Below, piece by piece: positions 1 through 6,587 of a stretch of DNA of 16,646 bases. Source of the DNA: CALIZF01 sp046292445 (GTDB lineage Bacteria; Pseudomonadota; Alphaproteobacteria; Rhodobacterales; Rhodobacteraceae); contig JBKBQT010000045.1 in NCBI GenBank assembly GCA_046292445.1, forward strand, positions 1-16,646. The letters run 5' to 3'. Made by a program: the position numbers and the translations under genes. Positions within the stretch are counted from its first letter, which is position 1; the number at the start of each line of letters is the position of its first letter. The notes below the pieces were generated by a model. That model was not told the origin of the DNA and ran no database searches. It was given only the letters and a program-made list of their open reading frames with translations.

Positions 1-680
1 TCGGCGAACAGGACGGTCGATGGCTGGCAGGGCTGCAATTGCCCGCGGTCATCAAGGTGGACCAGATCCTCAAGCGCCATGCGCACGACGCCCTCGCGAT
101 CCAGAGCGGCGGCAAGTTGCGCCGGGATTGATGCCAAGGTCGGGGCCAGCAGCAGTTTGGCTCCCGGGTGGGCAATCACGTCGTCAAATTGCGCCACGTC
201 CTCGCGTGCCAGCGGCCCCGGCACCGTCAGGAAAACAGGAAAGCCCCGGCCTGCAAACACATCATGTGAACCGATTCTGAAGACCGGTCGACGGTCGAAA
301 CTTGCAGGCCGGTTGGACAGGTCGAGTGCGGCAGCGATGCTTCGTGCCAACCCGACACGATCGAGGCTGTAGATCATGATGTCGTTCTTGTTCAGGTCGA
401 GATCGGCGCATGCCTTGGGGCTGTCACCGCAGACAGCGCGGATGGCGCCGTCGTCGTGGTGCACGACTTGGCGGGGGCACCCGTCACCGCCCGGTGATGG
501 GCAGGCGATGCTCGTCGCTGGCGTTCCGGTCGATCGCACCAGTGGCAGAGGGCAGTCGGGTTCGTAGACCACTACGCAGCCGAATTCATCGCCCAACAGG
601 CTGGCCCATTCGCGCCGGTCTGTCGCTGCATCGGTCAGCGCATCAAGCGTTTTCCAGAACTTCGAAATCCGCATCATCAT
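1..680 (-). CDS. Unrecognised Cys-rich protein, C-terminus cut by window edge
   Basis: I do not recognise this family. The minus-strand frame is open from a run of three consecutive ATG codons (680, 677 or 674) to the left edge, giving 226 residues without a stop, so the C-terminus is missing. An AGGGG sequence at 684-688 sits at good ribosome-binding distance from the second or third ATG. The N-terminal half carries a cysteine cluster, C35, C43, C60, C68, C84 and C91, with H74/H75 between, laid out in pairs such as CPSPGGDGC and CGDSPKAC. This looks like a zinc-ribbon or other metal-binding module. The rest is mixed alpha/beta sequence with no membrane segment. The start overlaps the end of the upstream gene by 38 bp, so the two are probably one operon. 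Base composition is clearly less GC-rich than the cob genes, which suggests horizontal acquisition. Metal binding is inference only. Confidence 0.6.
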   Translation of the reverse strand, partial: MMMRISKFWKTLDALTDAATDRREWASLLGDEFGCVVVYEPDCPLPLVRSTGTPATSIACPSPGGDGCPRQVVHHDDGAIRAVCGDSPKACADLDLNKNDIMIYSLDRVGLARSIAAALDLSNRPASFDRRPVFRIGSHDVFAGRGFPVFLTVPGPLAREDVAQFDDVIAHPGAKLLLAPTLASIPAQLAAALDREGVVRMALEDLVHLDDRGQLQPCQPSTVLFA

Positions 681-1638
681 CCGCCCCTGCCGGAATCGCC
701 CAGAACCCGCGAGCCTTCAGCCAGGCTTCGATGACTTCTTCATCGGAGTCCCGTTCATACCTCGCGATGTTCGCCGGCCTGATCGTCACGGACCGCTCCT
801 TCTTGCTGTCCTTGAACGCAAACTTGAACGTCGCGTGCGTGAACGAGCCGCCAGAAAGTCGTTTCTCCCAATTTTCGTCGAATGATTTGAAAAGATCCTC
901 GCACTTGCGGATCCCCATCTCGGAGATCTTACCCGGCCAGCGGCGGCCAAACTCCACGAAACGCACGCCGGAAATTCCCTCGATGTCCCCATGTGCCATC
1001 GATTTGGGCCCGAGTTCGCGCAGCGGATCCAGCATGTAACGCTCGGAACGATCGAAGTAATCCTCGCTGCCGAACAGCGCCTCGCCAAAGATCTTGAGGT
1101 AAAGTTCCCGCTCGCCCTTGGTCCCAGCATTCACGCCGATCTCGTCGGTCACGCTGTCGTAGATCAGCACGTCATGTTGTTGTGGCCGATAGAACGCGAT
1201 CCCGCTTTCACCATCGTCCTGGTGCTTGCCTTCCCGGCGCATCGGCATGCCGTGCCGTACGAGCAGCCAGATCTTCTCGCCTCTCGGAAACGCGAATATC
1301 CGGCTGTTTCGGCCGCGTCGCTTCACCTCGAACCAGTTGTCCATCCGGTCCTGCATGGTCTTCGCAATGGAGTCCGTGATGGACGGGAGCTCTGCGGCCT
1401 TTTTCTTCGGGCGGGAACCGGCGAAATACATGAAGTTGGAACGCTGAAACGCCACCGTTTCGGCATGCTGGCGCTGCAGCAGCATGGGCTGCGCAAGCCA
1501 GATCTGGACCGAGACATCGGCCACCGAGACCTCGTGATCCTTGTCGATCTCGATTCCGGCAGCCGCGGCACGGTCGAGCAGTTCGTCCATCGCCTCATGG
1601 GACGCGGTTTCGTGCACGTAATAGAGCGCGTTGACCAT
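643..1638 (-). CDS. Unrecognised 331-residue protein, first gene of accessory pair
   Basis: I do not recognise this protein and assign no function. The frame encodes 331 residues from the ATG at 1638, starting MVNALYYVHE. A GAGGA sequence lies very close upstream, and a GTG at 1650 is an alternative start. The frame stays open further upstream to about 2181, but that part runs antisense through a methylase remnant and is not expected to be coding. The protein is soluble and fairly charged: a Lys/Arg stretch lies near residues 76-112, an aromatic-rich core around 102-160 (NWFEVKRRGRNSRIFAFPRG), and an acidic tail (GADDDADFEVLENA). Only one cysteine is seen, so it does not share its partner's metal-binding look. 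It overlaps the downstream gene by 38 bp. GC content of one counted 60-base line is about 57%, against more than 80% in counted cob sequence, so it is probably imported. A place in a mobile-element or defence locus is possible but unproven. Confidence 0.65.
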   Translation of the reverse strand: MVNALYYVHETASHEAMDELLDRAAAAGIEIDKDHEVSVADVSVQIWLAQPMLLQRQHAETVAFQRSNFMYFAGSRPKKKAAELPSITDSIAKTMQDRMDNWFEVKRRGRNSRIFAFPRGEKIWLLVRHGMPMRREGKHQDDGESGIAFYRPQQHDVLIYDSVTDEIGVNAGTKGERELYLKIFGEALFGSEDYFDRSERYMLDPLRELGPKSMAHGDIEGISGVRFVEFGRRWPGKISEMGIRKCEDLFKSFDENWEKRLSGGSFTHATFKFAFKDSKKERSVTIRPANIARYERDSDEEVIEAWLKARGFWAIPAGADDDADFEVLENA

Positions 1639-1656
1639 GTCCTCGGGCACCGACGC

Positions 1657-2140
1657 GTCGTCGCCGAGGACGGGGAGCTGATCGCCGGCCATGGCCGGGT
1701 ACTGGCTGCAACGCAGCTTGGACTGACCGAAGCGCCGGTGATCGTGCTGGGCCACCTGACCGAGGCGCAGCGGCGGGCCTACCGGATCGCGGACAACAAG
1801 CTGACCGAACTCGGCACCTGGGACGAGGCGCTGCTCTCGGCCGAACTGAACGAGTTGCTGGCCGAGGATTTCGACCTGTCGCTGGTCGGGTTCTCCGACG
1901 GCGAATTGGACAAGCTGCTGGCCTTTGTGCCGGAATACGACGGTGAAGAAGGTGGCGCCGGGGCCTCCGTGCCGCCGGTGACCATCGCCGAACCGCCGCG
2001 CAGCCTGGCGTCTTGGACGGGCGGACGGCCGATCCTCGGCAGCAGGGGCTGCACGCTGGTGACAGCGCGAGCACGGCCGACGGGTGCGGCCGCTCGAACG
2101 GCCGGCGGCGCGGGCCGGTGACAACGGTCCGGCAAGCCGT
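1657..2140 (+). pseudogene. Truncated, frameshifted ParB-like/DNA adenine methyltransferase remnant
   Basis: The plus-strand frame from about 1657 reads EDGELIAGHGRVLAA, then a ...LTEAQRRAYRIADNKLTEL segment and a GFSDGELDKLL segment. This is the ParB/sulfiredoxin-like N-terminal domain seen in phage and prophage DNA methyltransferases. It continues through an EGGAGASVPPVTIAEPPR linker. Around 2035-2050 the frame breaks: the expected next motif appears one frame over as GDSASTAD, and then a VRPL-like piece appears in yet another frame near 2080-2095. No intact DPPY catalytic motif is visible. The ParB start (residues before DGELIAGHG) is absent, since the adjoining sequence at 1638 belongs to an oppositely oriented gene. 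The piece is therefore a broken fragment with both ends lost and at least two frameshifts, most simply a prophage relic. The right boundary is approximate. Confidence 0.72.
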
Positions 2141-2350
2141 TGGCGCAACGACGATCCGGCCCGGTTCCGCCGGGGTGGCACGGAGCCTCGCGGTGCGCAG
2201 GCCCAGCGAGGGCTTCGGCCCCCACCTGCGCTTGCGGCCGATGCAGAGGGACCGGCAGGGTCGGAATGCCTGCCTGTCGGCCGCCGATCGCGTCGGTTCG
2301 TCGCGGCTCTGCCTGCGCCCCGAGGATGGCAGCGGTGGCCCGAACAGGCG
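2141..2350. other. Non-coding scar between methylase remnant and cobD
   Basis: I see no credible gene here. Several frames are open on both strands, but their translations are low-complexity Arg/Pro/Ala/Gly strings of the kind GC-rich DNA gives by chance, and none shows a domain motif. It may be further decayed methylase or prophage DNA. I looked for a cobalamin riboswitch and found no convincing B12 box. Confidence 0.5.
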
Positions 2351-2373
2351 GGGGCACGGCTCGCTTGTGCCCC
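2351..2373 (-). terminator. Hairpin just past cobD stop, candidate terminator
   Basis: A perfect 7-bp inverted repeat (GGGGCAC / GTGCCCC) with a 9-nt loop lies 15 bp downstream of the cobD stop codon. On the transcript strand it would form a strong GC hairpin at the end of the operon. No U-tract follows it, so it is not a classical intrinsic terminator. It could instead act as an RNA 3'-end stabiliser or a Rho-dependent pause, or be chance in such GC-rich DNA. Confidence 0.35.
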
Positions 2374-2388
2374 GGGGCCCGCACCCGC

Positions 2389-3357
2389 TCAGCCCGCAGC
2401 GAGGGCCAGACCGCACAGTCCGCACAGCAGAAGCGCGTCGGCGACGCGGTAGAGCGCGAGTGCGCTGCGGATGTCGGCGGCGGTCAGCGCGCGCCGGCCG
2501 CCGTCGTTCATCACCCGGTCGGTCGTCATCACCCCGCCATAGGCGCGCGGGCCGGCCAGGCCGAGCCCGAGCGCGCCGGCCATCGCCGCCTCGGGCCAGC
2601 CGGCATTGGGCGACCGGTGGTGCCGGGCATCCCGGACGACGGCGCGCAGCGCGCCTGCGGGCGAGGCGCCGGGCATCACCGCCGCGGCGAGCACGACCAG
2701 CGCCGCGGACAGGCGCGAGGCCGGCAGGTTCACGAGATCGTCGAGCCGCGCCGCTGCCCGGCCGAAATCGGCGTGTCGCGGCGTGCGGTGGCCGATCATG
2801 CTGTCGGCGGTGTTGATCGCCTTGTAGCCGATGGCCCCCGCGGGCCCGAGCAGCGCCAGCCACAGCACCGGCGCCACGATCCCGTCCGAGAAGTTCTCGG
2901 CCAGGCTTTCGATGGCCGCGCGCGCCACCCCGGCCTCGTCCAGCCGGTCGGGATCGCGTCCGACGATCTGCGCCACCGCCAGCCGCCCGGCCGCGAGCCC
3001 CCCGGTCTCGAGCGCGCGGGCGACATCGGCGACATGCGCATGCAGGCTGCGCTGCGCGATCAGGCTCGAGACAAGCACGGCAACGACCGCGAGCCCGGGC
3101 CAACCGCCCCGGTCCGCGATCAGTGTCAGCGCAAGCCCCGCCGCCGCCGAGATGGCGAGGAGGATCGCCGCCACCCCCGCCCCGGCCCGCCGGCGCGCCG
3201 CCGCGCTGCGGTCGGGGCGGTTCCAGCGGCGGTCGAGCCGGTCGATCAGCGCGCCGATCCAGGTCACCGGATGGCCGATCCGCGCGTAAAGCGCGGGCGG
3301 ATAGCCGACGGCAAGCTCGAGCAGCATCGCAAGGGCGGCAAGCCCGATCATCTCCAT
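2389..3357 (-). CDS. cobD: Adenosylcobinamide-phosphate synthase CobD (CbiB family)
   Basis: This integral membrane protein joins adenosylcobyric acid to the aminopropanol (or its phosphate) arm, giving adenosylcobinamide (phosphate), a late step of cobalamin synthesis. The 322-residue length fits the CobD/CbiB family. Diagnostic segments are GHPVTWIGALID near residue 28, SLAENFSDGIVAPVLW in mid-protein, YKAINTADSMIGHR after it, and NAGWPEAAMAGALG in the C-terminal half. Hydrophobic stretches at the N-terminus, around residues 60-100, near 155-175 and at the C-terminus fit a multi-span membrane protein. The ATG lies inside the end of the upstream kinase gene (10-bp overlap), which suggests translational coupling. 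It is the last gene of the cluster; the usual partner cobC (L-threonine-phosphate decarboxylase) is not downstream, where prophage debris lies instead. Confidence 0.95.
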   Translation of the reverse strand: MEMIGLAALAMLLELAVGYPPALYARIGHPVTWIGALIDRLDRRWNRPDRSAAARRRAGAGVAAILLAISAAAGLALTLIADRGGWPGLAVVAVLVSSLIAQRSLHAHVADVARALETGGLAAGRLAVAQIVGRDPDRLDEAGVARAAIESLAENFSDGIVAPVLWLALLGPAGAIGYKAINTADSMIGHRTPRHADFGRAAARLDDLVNLPASRLSAALVVLAAAVMPGASPAGALRAVVRDARHHRSPNAGWPEAAMAGALGLGLAGPRAYGGVMTTDRVMNDGGRRALTAADIRSALALYRVADALLLCGLCGLALAAG

Positions 3358-4313
3358 CCCCGGGCGAGGCCGCCGGTCAGGTGGCGCTCGGCGAGCTCGA
3401 GCGTGCCCCGCACATAGGCCGCAAGGCCGATCTCGCGCACCGTGTCGCTGTCGGCCCGGCTTGCGGCCCAGGCGGTCAGTAACAGGCGGCGCAGCATCAC
3501 CAGGACCGGCAGGATCGCCCGATCCTCGGGCGACAGCCGCAGCCCCGTCCGCTCATAGCCCGCGCACCATCGCGCGGCAAGCTCGGGCAGGCGCGGGTCA
3601 TGCTCGATGAAGGACACGGACGCCGCGAAGTCATACATCCTCCAGCCGAAGCCGCAGTCGTCGAAGTCGATCGCCCAGAGGCCCCGATCGTCGATCAGAA
3701 GGTTCGCTAGCCGCAGGTCGGCGTGGATCAGCCCGAAGCGCCCGGGCCCGGTGCCGTAGGCGCCAAGGCGCGCCGCGAGGTCATCCGACAGCCGCTGCAA
3801 CAGCGCGATCCCTGCCGGGCCGAGGTCGGGGGCGGCGCGCCAGTCGCCCCAGTGCGGCCGCGGGCCGAGGATCGTCGCGACGTCCCATCGCTTGCGGATG
3901 AACCCGGGCGGGCGCGGCCAGCTGCGCGCGTGCCTGTGCAGACGCGCGCTGATAGCGCCGATGTCCTCGAACCACGGCGCAAGATCGTCCTCTGGCTGCG
4001 GCTCGCGCCCGGGAACGAAGGCGAAGGCGCAGACGAAGCGCCCCCCGGCGGTCAGGATCAGCCGGCCGTCGCCGGCAGGCACGGGGCGGGGGCAGCGCAG
4101 GCCGGGCAGGCCCTGCAGCGCGGCAAGCCAGGCCAGTTCGGCGGCGATCTCGGCCTTGCTGTGATAGCCCGCGCGATGCTGCCGCAGCACCAGCGCTCCG
4201 GCACCGTCGCCGGCGAGCCATGTGTCGTTCTCCGACCGGTGCATGAGGCGCAGCGGCGCGTCCTTTGGCAGGCCGTAGGCCGGCAGCAGGGCGCGCAGGG
4301 CAGTGTCAGGCAT
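3348..4313 (-). CDS. APH-fold small-molecule phosphotransferase in the cob operon
   Basis: A 321-residue member of the phosphotransferase enzyme family (aminoglycoside phosphotransferase/homoserine kinase II/choline kinase fold). Visible are an N-terminal small lobe with RSENDTWL (about 27-33) and LVLRQHRAG (about 41-49), the catalytic loop LIHADLRLANLLID with D199 and N204, and the metal-binding IDFDDCGFG with D216. These residues suggest an active ATP-dependent kinase. The start overlaps the cobF stop by 8 bp and its end overlaps cobD by 10 bp, so it is embedded in the cobalamin operon. The substrate cannot be read from sequence. Since CobD needs an aminopropanol phosphate arm derived from L-threonine phosphate, an L-threonine or amino-alcohol kinase role is an attractive inference. 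Against it, Rhodobacterales are known to use another kinase, BluE, for that step. A homoserine or unrelated substrate remains possible. Confidence 0.85.
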   Translation of the reverse strand: MPDTALRALLPAYGLPKDAPLRLMHRSENDTWLAGDGAGALVLRQHRAGYHSKAEIAAELAWLAALQGLPGLRCPRPVPAGDGRLILTAGGRFVCAFAFVPGREPQPEDDLAPWFEDIGAISARLHRHARSWPRPPGFIRKRWDVATILGPRPHWGDWRAAPDLGPAGIALLQRLSDDLAARLGAYGTGPGRFGLIHADLRLANLLIDDRGLWAIDFDDCGFGWRMYDFAASVSFIEHDPRLPELAARWCAGYERTGLRLSPEDRAILPVLVMLRRLLLTAWAASRADSDTVREIGLAAYVRGTLELAERHLTGGLARGWR

Positions 4314-5064
4314 CGGCGCGACGCTCCAGAAGGTAGATGTCCATGACCCAGCCCTGTTCGGCGCGCAGCCGGGCGCGTTCGGCGAGGATCCGCGGGCCGG
4401 CCTCGGCCAGCGGCCCGGCGATCAGGGCCTCCTGCGGCAGGCCGAGGCAGGCCCCCCACCAGATATGCACCCCCGCCGGGTCGAGCACGCTGAAGGCCCC
4501 GCCGGCATCGAGCATCACCGCCACGCGGGCAGTCCCCGGCGGCCAGCCGTGGGCGCGAAGAAGCCGCCCCGTGGTGATGACGACCGACCCCGACAAAGGA
4601 TTGAGCGGGATGGCATGGGCGGCGGTCAGCAGCTGCAGGCTCGTGATGCCCGGCACGACCGAGACCCTGACCGCCAGCCCCCCCGCCCCGAGCCGCGCGG
4701 CGATGCGCAGGCTGCTGTCGTAAAGCGACGGGTCGCCCCAGACCATCAGCGCCACGCGCCCGCCCTGCGGCCGATGGCGCGCGATGGTCTCGGCCCAGCG
4801 GGCGGCGATGGCCGCGTGCCAGTCGTCGACCGCGCGGGCATAGTCGCCGTCCGATGCACGCTCGGGCATGGCAAAGGCGGCGGTCGGCACCGGGGCTGCA
4901 AGCGCCGCGGCCAGGATGGCGCGCCGGATATGCGCAAGCTCTGCCCGCTCGCCGCCCTTGACCGGCACGAGGATCAGGTCGGCCGCGTTCAGCGCCCGCA
5001 CGGCCGCACGGGTCAGATGGTCGGGGTTGCCGGTGCCGATGCCGATGAGGTCGAGGTGGATCAT
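4306..5064 (-). CDS. cobF: Precorrin-6A synthase (deacetylating) CobF
   Basis: CobF uses S-adenosylmethionine to methylate C1 of precorrin-5 with release of the extruded acetyl unit, giving precorrin-6A in the aerobic pathway. The 252-residue length is normal. Tetrapyrrole-methylase features are the N-terminal GIGTGNPDHLTRAAVRAL loop, VWGDPSLYDSS (the GDP-type SAM-binding loop) near residue 110, and VPGITSLQLLTAAHAIPLN after it. The family-specific GVHIWWGACLGLPQEALIAG lies in the C-terminal third. It is the first of a three-gene overlapping set (cobF, kinase, cobD). A 55-bp gap separates it from the permease gene upstream, and that gap contains an unusual C/G homopolymer tract. No clear Shine-Dalgarno sequence precedes the ATG. 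CobF is not part of the anaerobic route, so it marks the oxygen-dependent pathway. Confidence 0.96.
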   Translation of the reverse strand: MIHLDLIGIGTGNPDHLTRAAVRALNAADLILVPVKGGERAELAHIRRAILAAALAAPVPTAAFAMPERASDGDYARAVDDWHAAIAARWAETIARHRPQGGRVALMVWGDPSLYDSSLRIAARLGAGGLAVRVSVVPGITSLQLLTAAHAIPLNPLSGSVVITTGRLLRAHGWPPGTARVAVMLDAGGAFSVLDPAGVHIWWGACLGLPQEALIAGPLAEAGPRILAERARLRAEQGWVMDIYLLERRADA

Positions 5065-5083
5065 GCGTGCACGGGCGGCGCGG

Positions 5084-5111
5084 CCCCCCCCCCCGGGGGG
5101 CCCCCCCCCCC
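5084..5111. repeat. C11-G6-C11 homopolymer tract
   Basis: The short gap between the cbiM-like stop and the cobF start holds a run of about 11 C, then 6 G, then about 11 C on the plus strand. It is symmetric, and the central G run could pair with either flanking C run. It may be a real structured element, a slippage-prone tract, or a sequencing or assembly artefact. It is non-coding, so length changes would not shift either gene's frame. Confidence 0.8.
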
Positions 5112-5119
5112 GCAGCGCC

Positions 5120-5800
5120 TCAGGCGGCCGGATTGTGCAGCCGATGCGCGAAAAGCGGGCTGCTGGTCAGGCCACGCAGCGCCTTGGCTGCGGCAAGAAC
5201 GCCAAGGTCGATCAGCGGCTCGAGCAGCACGACGAGGATATAGGCGCCGCCGAAGGCGCCGATCGCCGCGAGGTTTTCCGCATCCGCCCCCTGCCCGTAG
5301 AGCGCCCAGAACCCGACCCAGGCCACGACGCTGCCCTGGAAGGCGAAGGACAGCGCCAGAACCTGACGGTATTTCAGGTCCACATACGGCGTGTGCGGCG
5401 CGACGATCCGCTTGGCGAGAAAATGCACCGCGATCAGCGAGGCCAAAAGCGTCGTCACGTTCATCCCGTATTGCGGCAGGTCGCCGGGGGCGAAGAACAG
5501 CCCCTGGACGAGCAGTCCAAGCGCCAGCCCGATCGCCGCAGGCCCAGCCCCGAACAGCAGCAGAAGCGTGCTGCCCAGGATCAGGTGCACCTCCGACACG
5601 CCGACAGGGTAATGCGGCAGCACCTCGAAGAAGCAGAAGGTCAGCGCCGTGGTTGCGGCGACGCGCAGCGCGGTCGCGCCCGCGCCCGTCTCGCGCAGGG
5701 TGTCGCCCGCAAGCTTCAGCGCATAGGCGCCCGCGCCGGCGGCGGTGGCGTAGGACAGGAAAATCTTGGCGCCCTGCACGACGCCGGGTTCGATATGCAT
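5120..5800 (-). CDS. cbiM: CbiM-family cobalt transporter S-component (ECF type)
   Basis: A 226-residue integral membrane protein of the CbiM/NikM family, the substrate-specific component of energy-coupling-factor cobalt or nickel uptake systems. I chose the ATG at 5800 because the family binds metal through its extreme N-terminus (Met-His), and the protein begins MHIEPGVV. A strong AAGGAG at 5808-5813 sits 7 bp upstream; the open frame extends to 5941, but that part is antisense-like low-complexity sequence. Signature segments are FFEVLPHYPVGVSEVHLILG in the middle, LALGLLVQGLFFAPGDLPQYG after it, and further hydrophobic spans to the C-terminus. It starts 4 bp after the cobA stop. No CbiN, CbiQ or CbiO gene is adjacent, so it either works alone or shares modules encoded elsewhere. 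Cobalt rather than nickel is inferred from the cob context. Confidence 0.88.
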   Translation of the reverse strand: MHIEPGVVQGAKIFLSYATAAGAGAYALKLAGDTLRETGAGATALRVAATTALTFCFFEVLPHYPVGVSEVHLILGSTLLLLFGAGPAAIGLALGLLVQGLFFAPGDLPQYGMNVTTLLASLIAVHFLAKRIVAPHTPYVDLKYRQVLALSFAFQGSVVAWVGFWALYGQGADAENLAAIGAFGGAYILVVLLEPLIDLGVLAAAKALRGLTSSPLFAHRLHNPAA

Positions 5801-5804
5801 GAGG

Positions 5805-6587
5805 TCACTCCTTGCAGCTTGCGCCGTCGGAACCGGCGGCGGGGGTATTCCCTTGCGGGACGGGGGGCGGGGCCGGGGCAAGCGGCCCGTAGAGAATGAC
5901 GGCCGGCTGCACGCCCGGATCGGCGGCGAGGCGACGGGCAAGCCCCGCCAGGGTGCCGCGCGTCAGCCGCTCGTCCGCATGGCCCACTGCCTCGGCCAGA
6001 AGGGCGGGGGTGTCGGGCGACAGCCCCGCCGCCATCAGCCGGTCGGCGAGCGCAGCAAAGCTGCGCCGGCCCATGAACACCGCGGTTGTCGCCCCCGGAT
6101 CGGCGAGCGCGGCGGTGTCGAGGTCCGCAGGCAGGCCGCCCGAGAGATCGGCGCCGGTGACGAACTGCACCCGCCGCGCCTGCGCCCGGCGCGTCAGCGG
6201 GATGCCGGCCGCTGCCGCCGCCGCGAGCGCCGACGAGACGCCGGGGATGATCTCGTAGCCGATGCCGGCGGCGCGCAGCGCCTCGATCTCTTCTTCGAGA
6301 CGCCCGAAGAGGCCGGCATCGCCCGACTTCAGACGCACCACCCGCGCGCCCGTCCGGGCATAGTCCGACAGAAGCCGGCTTACATGGTCCTGCCGCGGCG
6401 AGGCGCGGCCCGCGCGCTTGCCCACGCTGACGAGATCCGCCGTCGGCGCGCAGTGATCGAGGATCGGCCCCGCGCAGAGGTCGTCGTACAGCACCGCCTG
6501 GGCGGCACGCAGCCGCGCCACCGCCTTCAGCGTCAGAAGCTCGGGGTCGCCCGGGCCGGCCGAGACGAAGGAGACGAACCCGCTCAT
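5805..6587 (-). CDS. cobA: Uroporphyrinogen-III C-methyltransferase CobA
   Basis: CobA transfers two methyl groups from S-adenosylmethionine to C2 and C7 of uroporphyrinogen III, giving precorrin-2, the entry point to corrin synthesis. The gene encodes 260 residues, usual for a stand-alone CobA without the CysG dehydrogenase domain. Motifs are SAGPGDPELLTLKAVARL at the N-terminus, AVLYDDL, SVGKRAGRASPRQDH (the family's VGKR block), VVRLKSGDAGLFGR and IIPGVSSALAAAAAAGIPLT. The usual RLKGGDPxxFGR loop reads RLKSGDAGLFGR, a variant that may mark a cobalamin-dedicated paralog. The ATG forms a 4-bp ATGA overlap with the cobB stop, which fixes the start although the frame is open far upstream. The C-terminus ends in a Pro/Ala/Gly-rich tail. 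Confidence 0.95.
   Translation of the reverse strand: MSGFVSFVSAGPGDPELLTLKAVARLRAAQAVLYDDLCAGPILDHCAPTADLVSVGKRAGRASPRQDHVSRLLSDYARTGARVVRLKSGDAGLFGRLEEEIEALRAAGIGYEIIPGVSSALAAAAAAGIPLTRRAQARRVQFVTGADLSGGLPADLDTAALADPGATTAVFMGRRSFAALADRLMAAGLSPDTPALLAEAVGHADERLTRGTLAGLARRLAADPGVQPAVILYGPLAPAPPPVPQGNTPAAGSDGASCKE
5808..5813 (-). promoter_or_regulatory. Ribosome binding site of the cbiM-like gene
   Basis: AAGGAG on the minus strand, within the last codons of cobA, lies 7 bp before the ATG at 5800. It is one of the clearest Shine-Dalgarno sequences in the window. It supports the short MHIEP start over the longer open frame. Confidence 0.75.

Noticed and set aside
991..1650. Plus-strand open frame leading into the methylase remnant
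   Set aside because: It is antisense to the accessory gene, and recognisable ParB homology only begins near 1657, so the upstream part is not the missing N-terminus.
1639..2181. Upstream extension of the 331-residue accessory protein to 512 residues
   Set aside because: The added part is antisense to a recognisable ParB/methylase remnant and has the low-complexity look of a shadow frame.
2141..2388. Possible cobalamin riboswitch near cobD
   Set aside because: Some GCCCCCGC-like and GCCAC-like pieces occur on the minus strand, but no B12-box (GCCxGGAGACCTGCC-type) sequence is found, and the location is downstream of the operon rather than in a leader.
5801..5941. Longer N-terminus for the CbiM-like protein from a TTG at 5941
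   Set aside because: It overlaps the end of cobA and is Pro/Arg-rich. The family needs a free Met-His N-terminus, and a strong Shine-Dalgarno supports the ATG at 5800.
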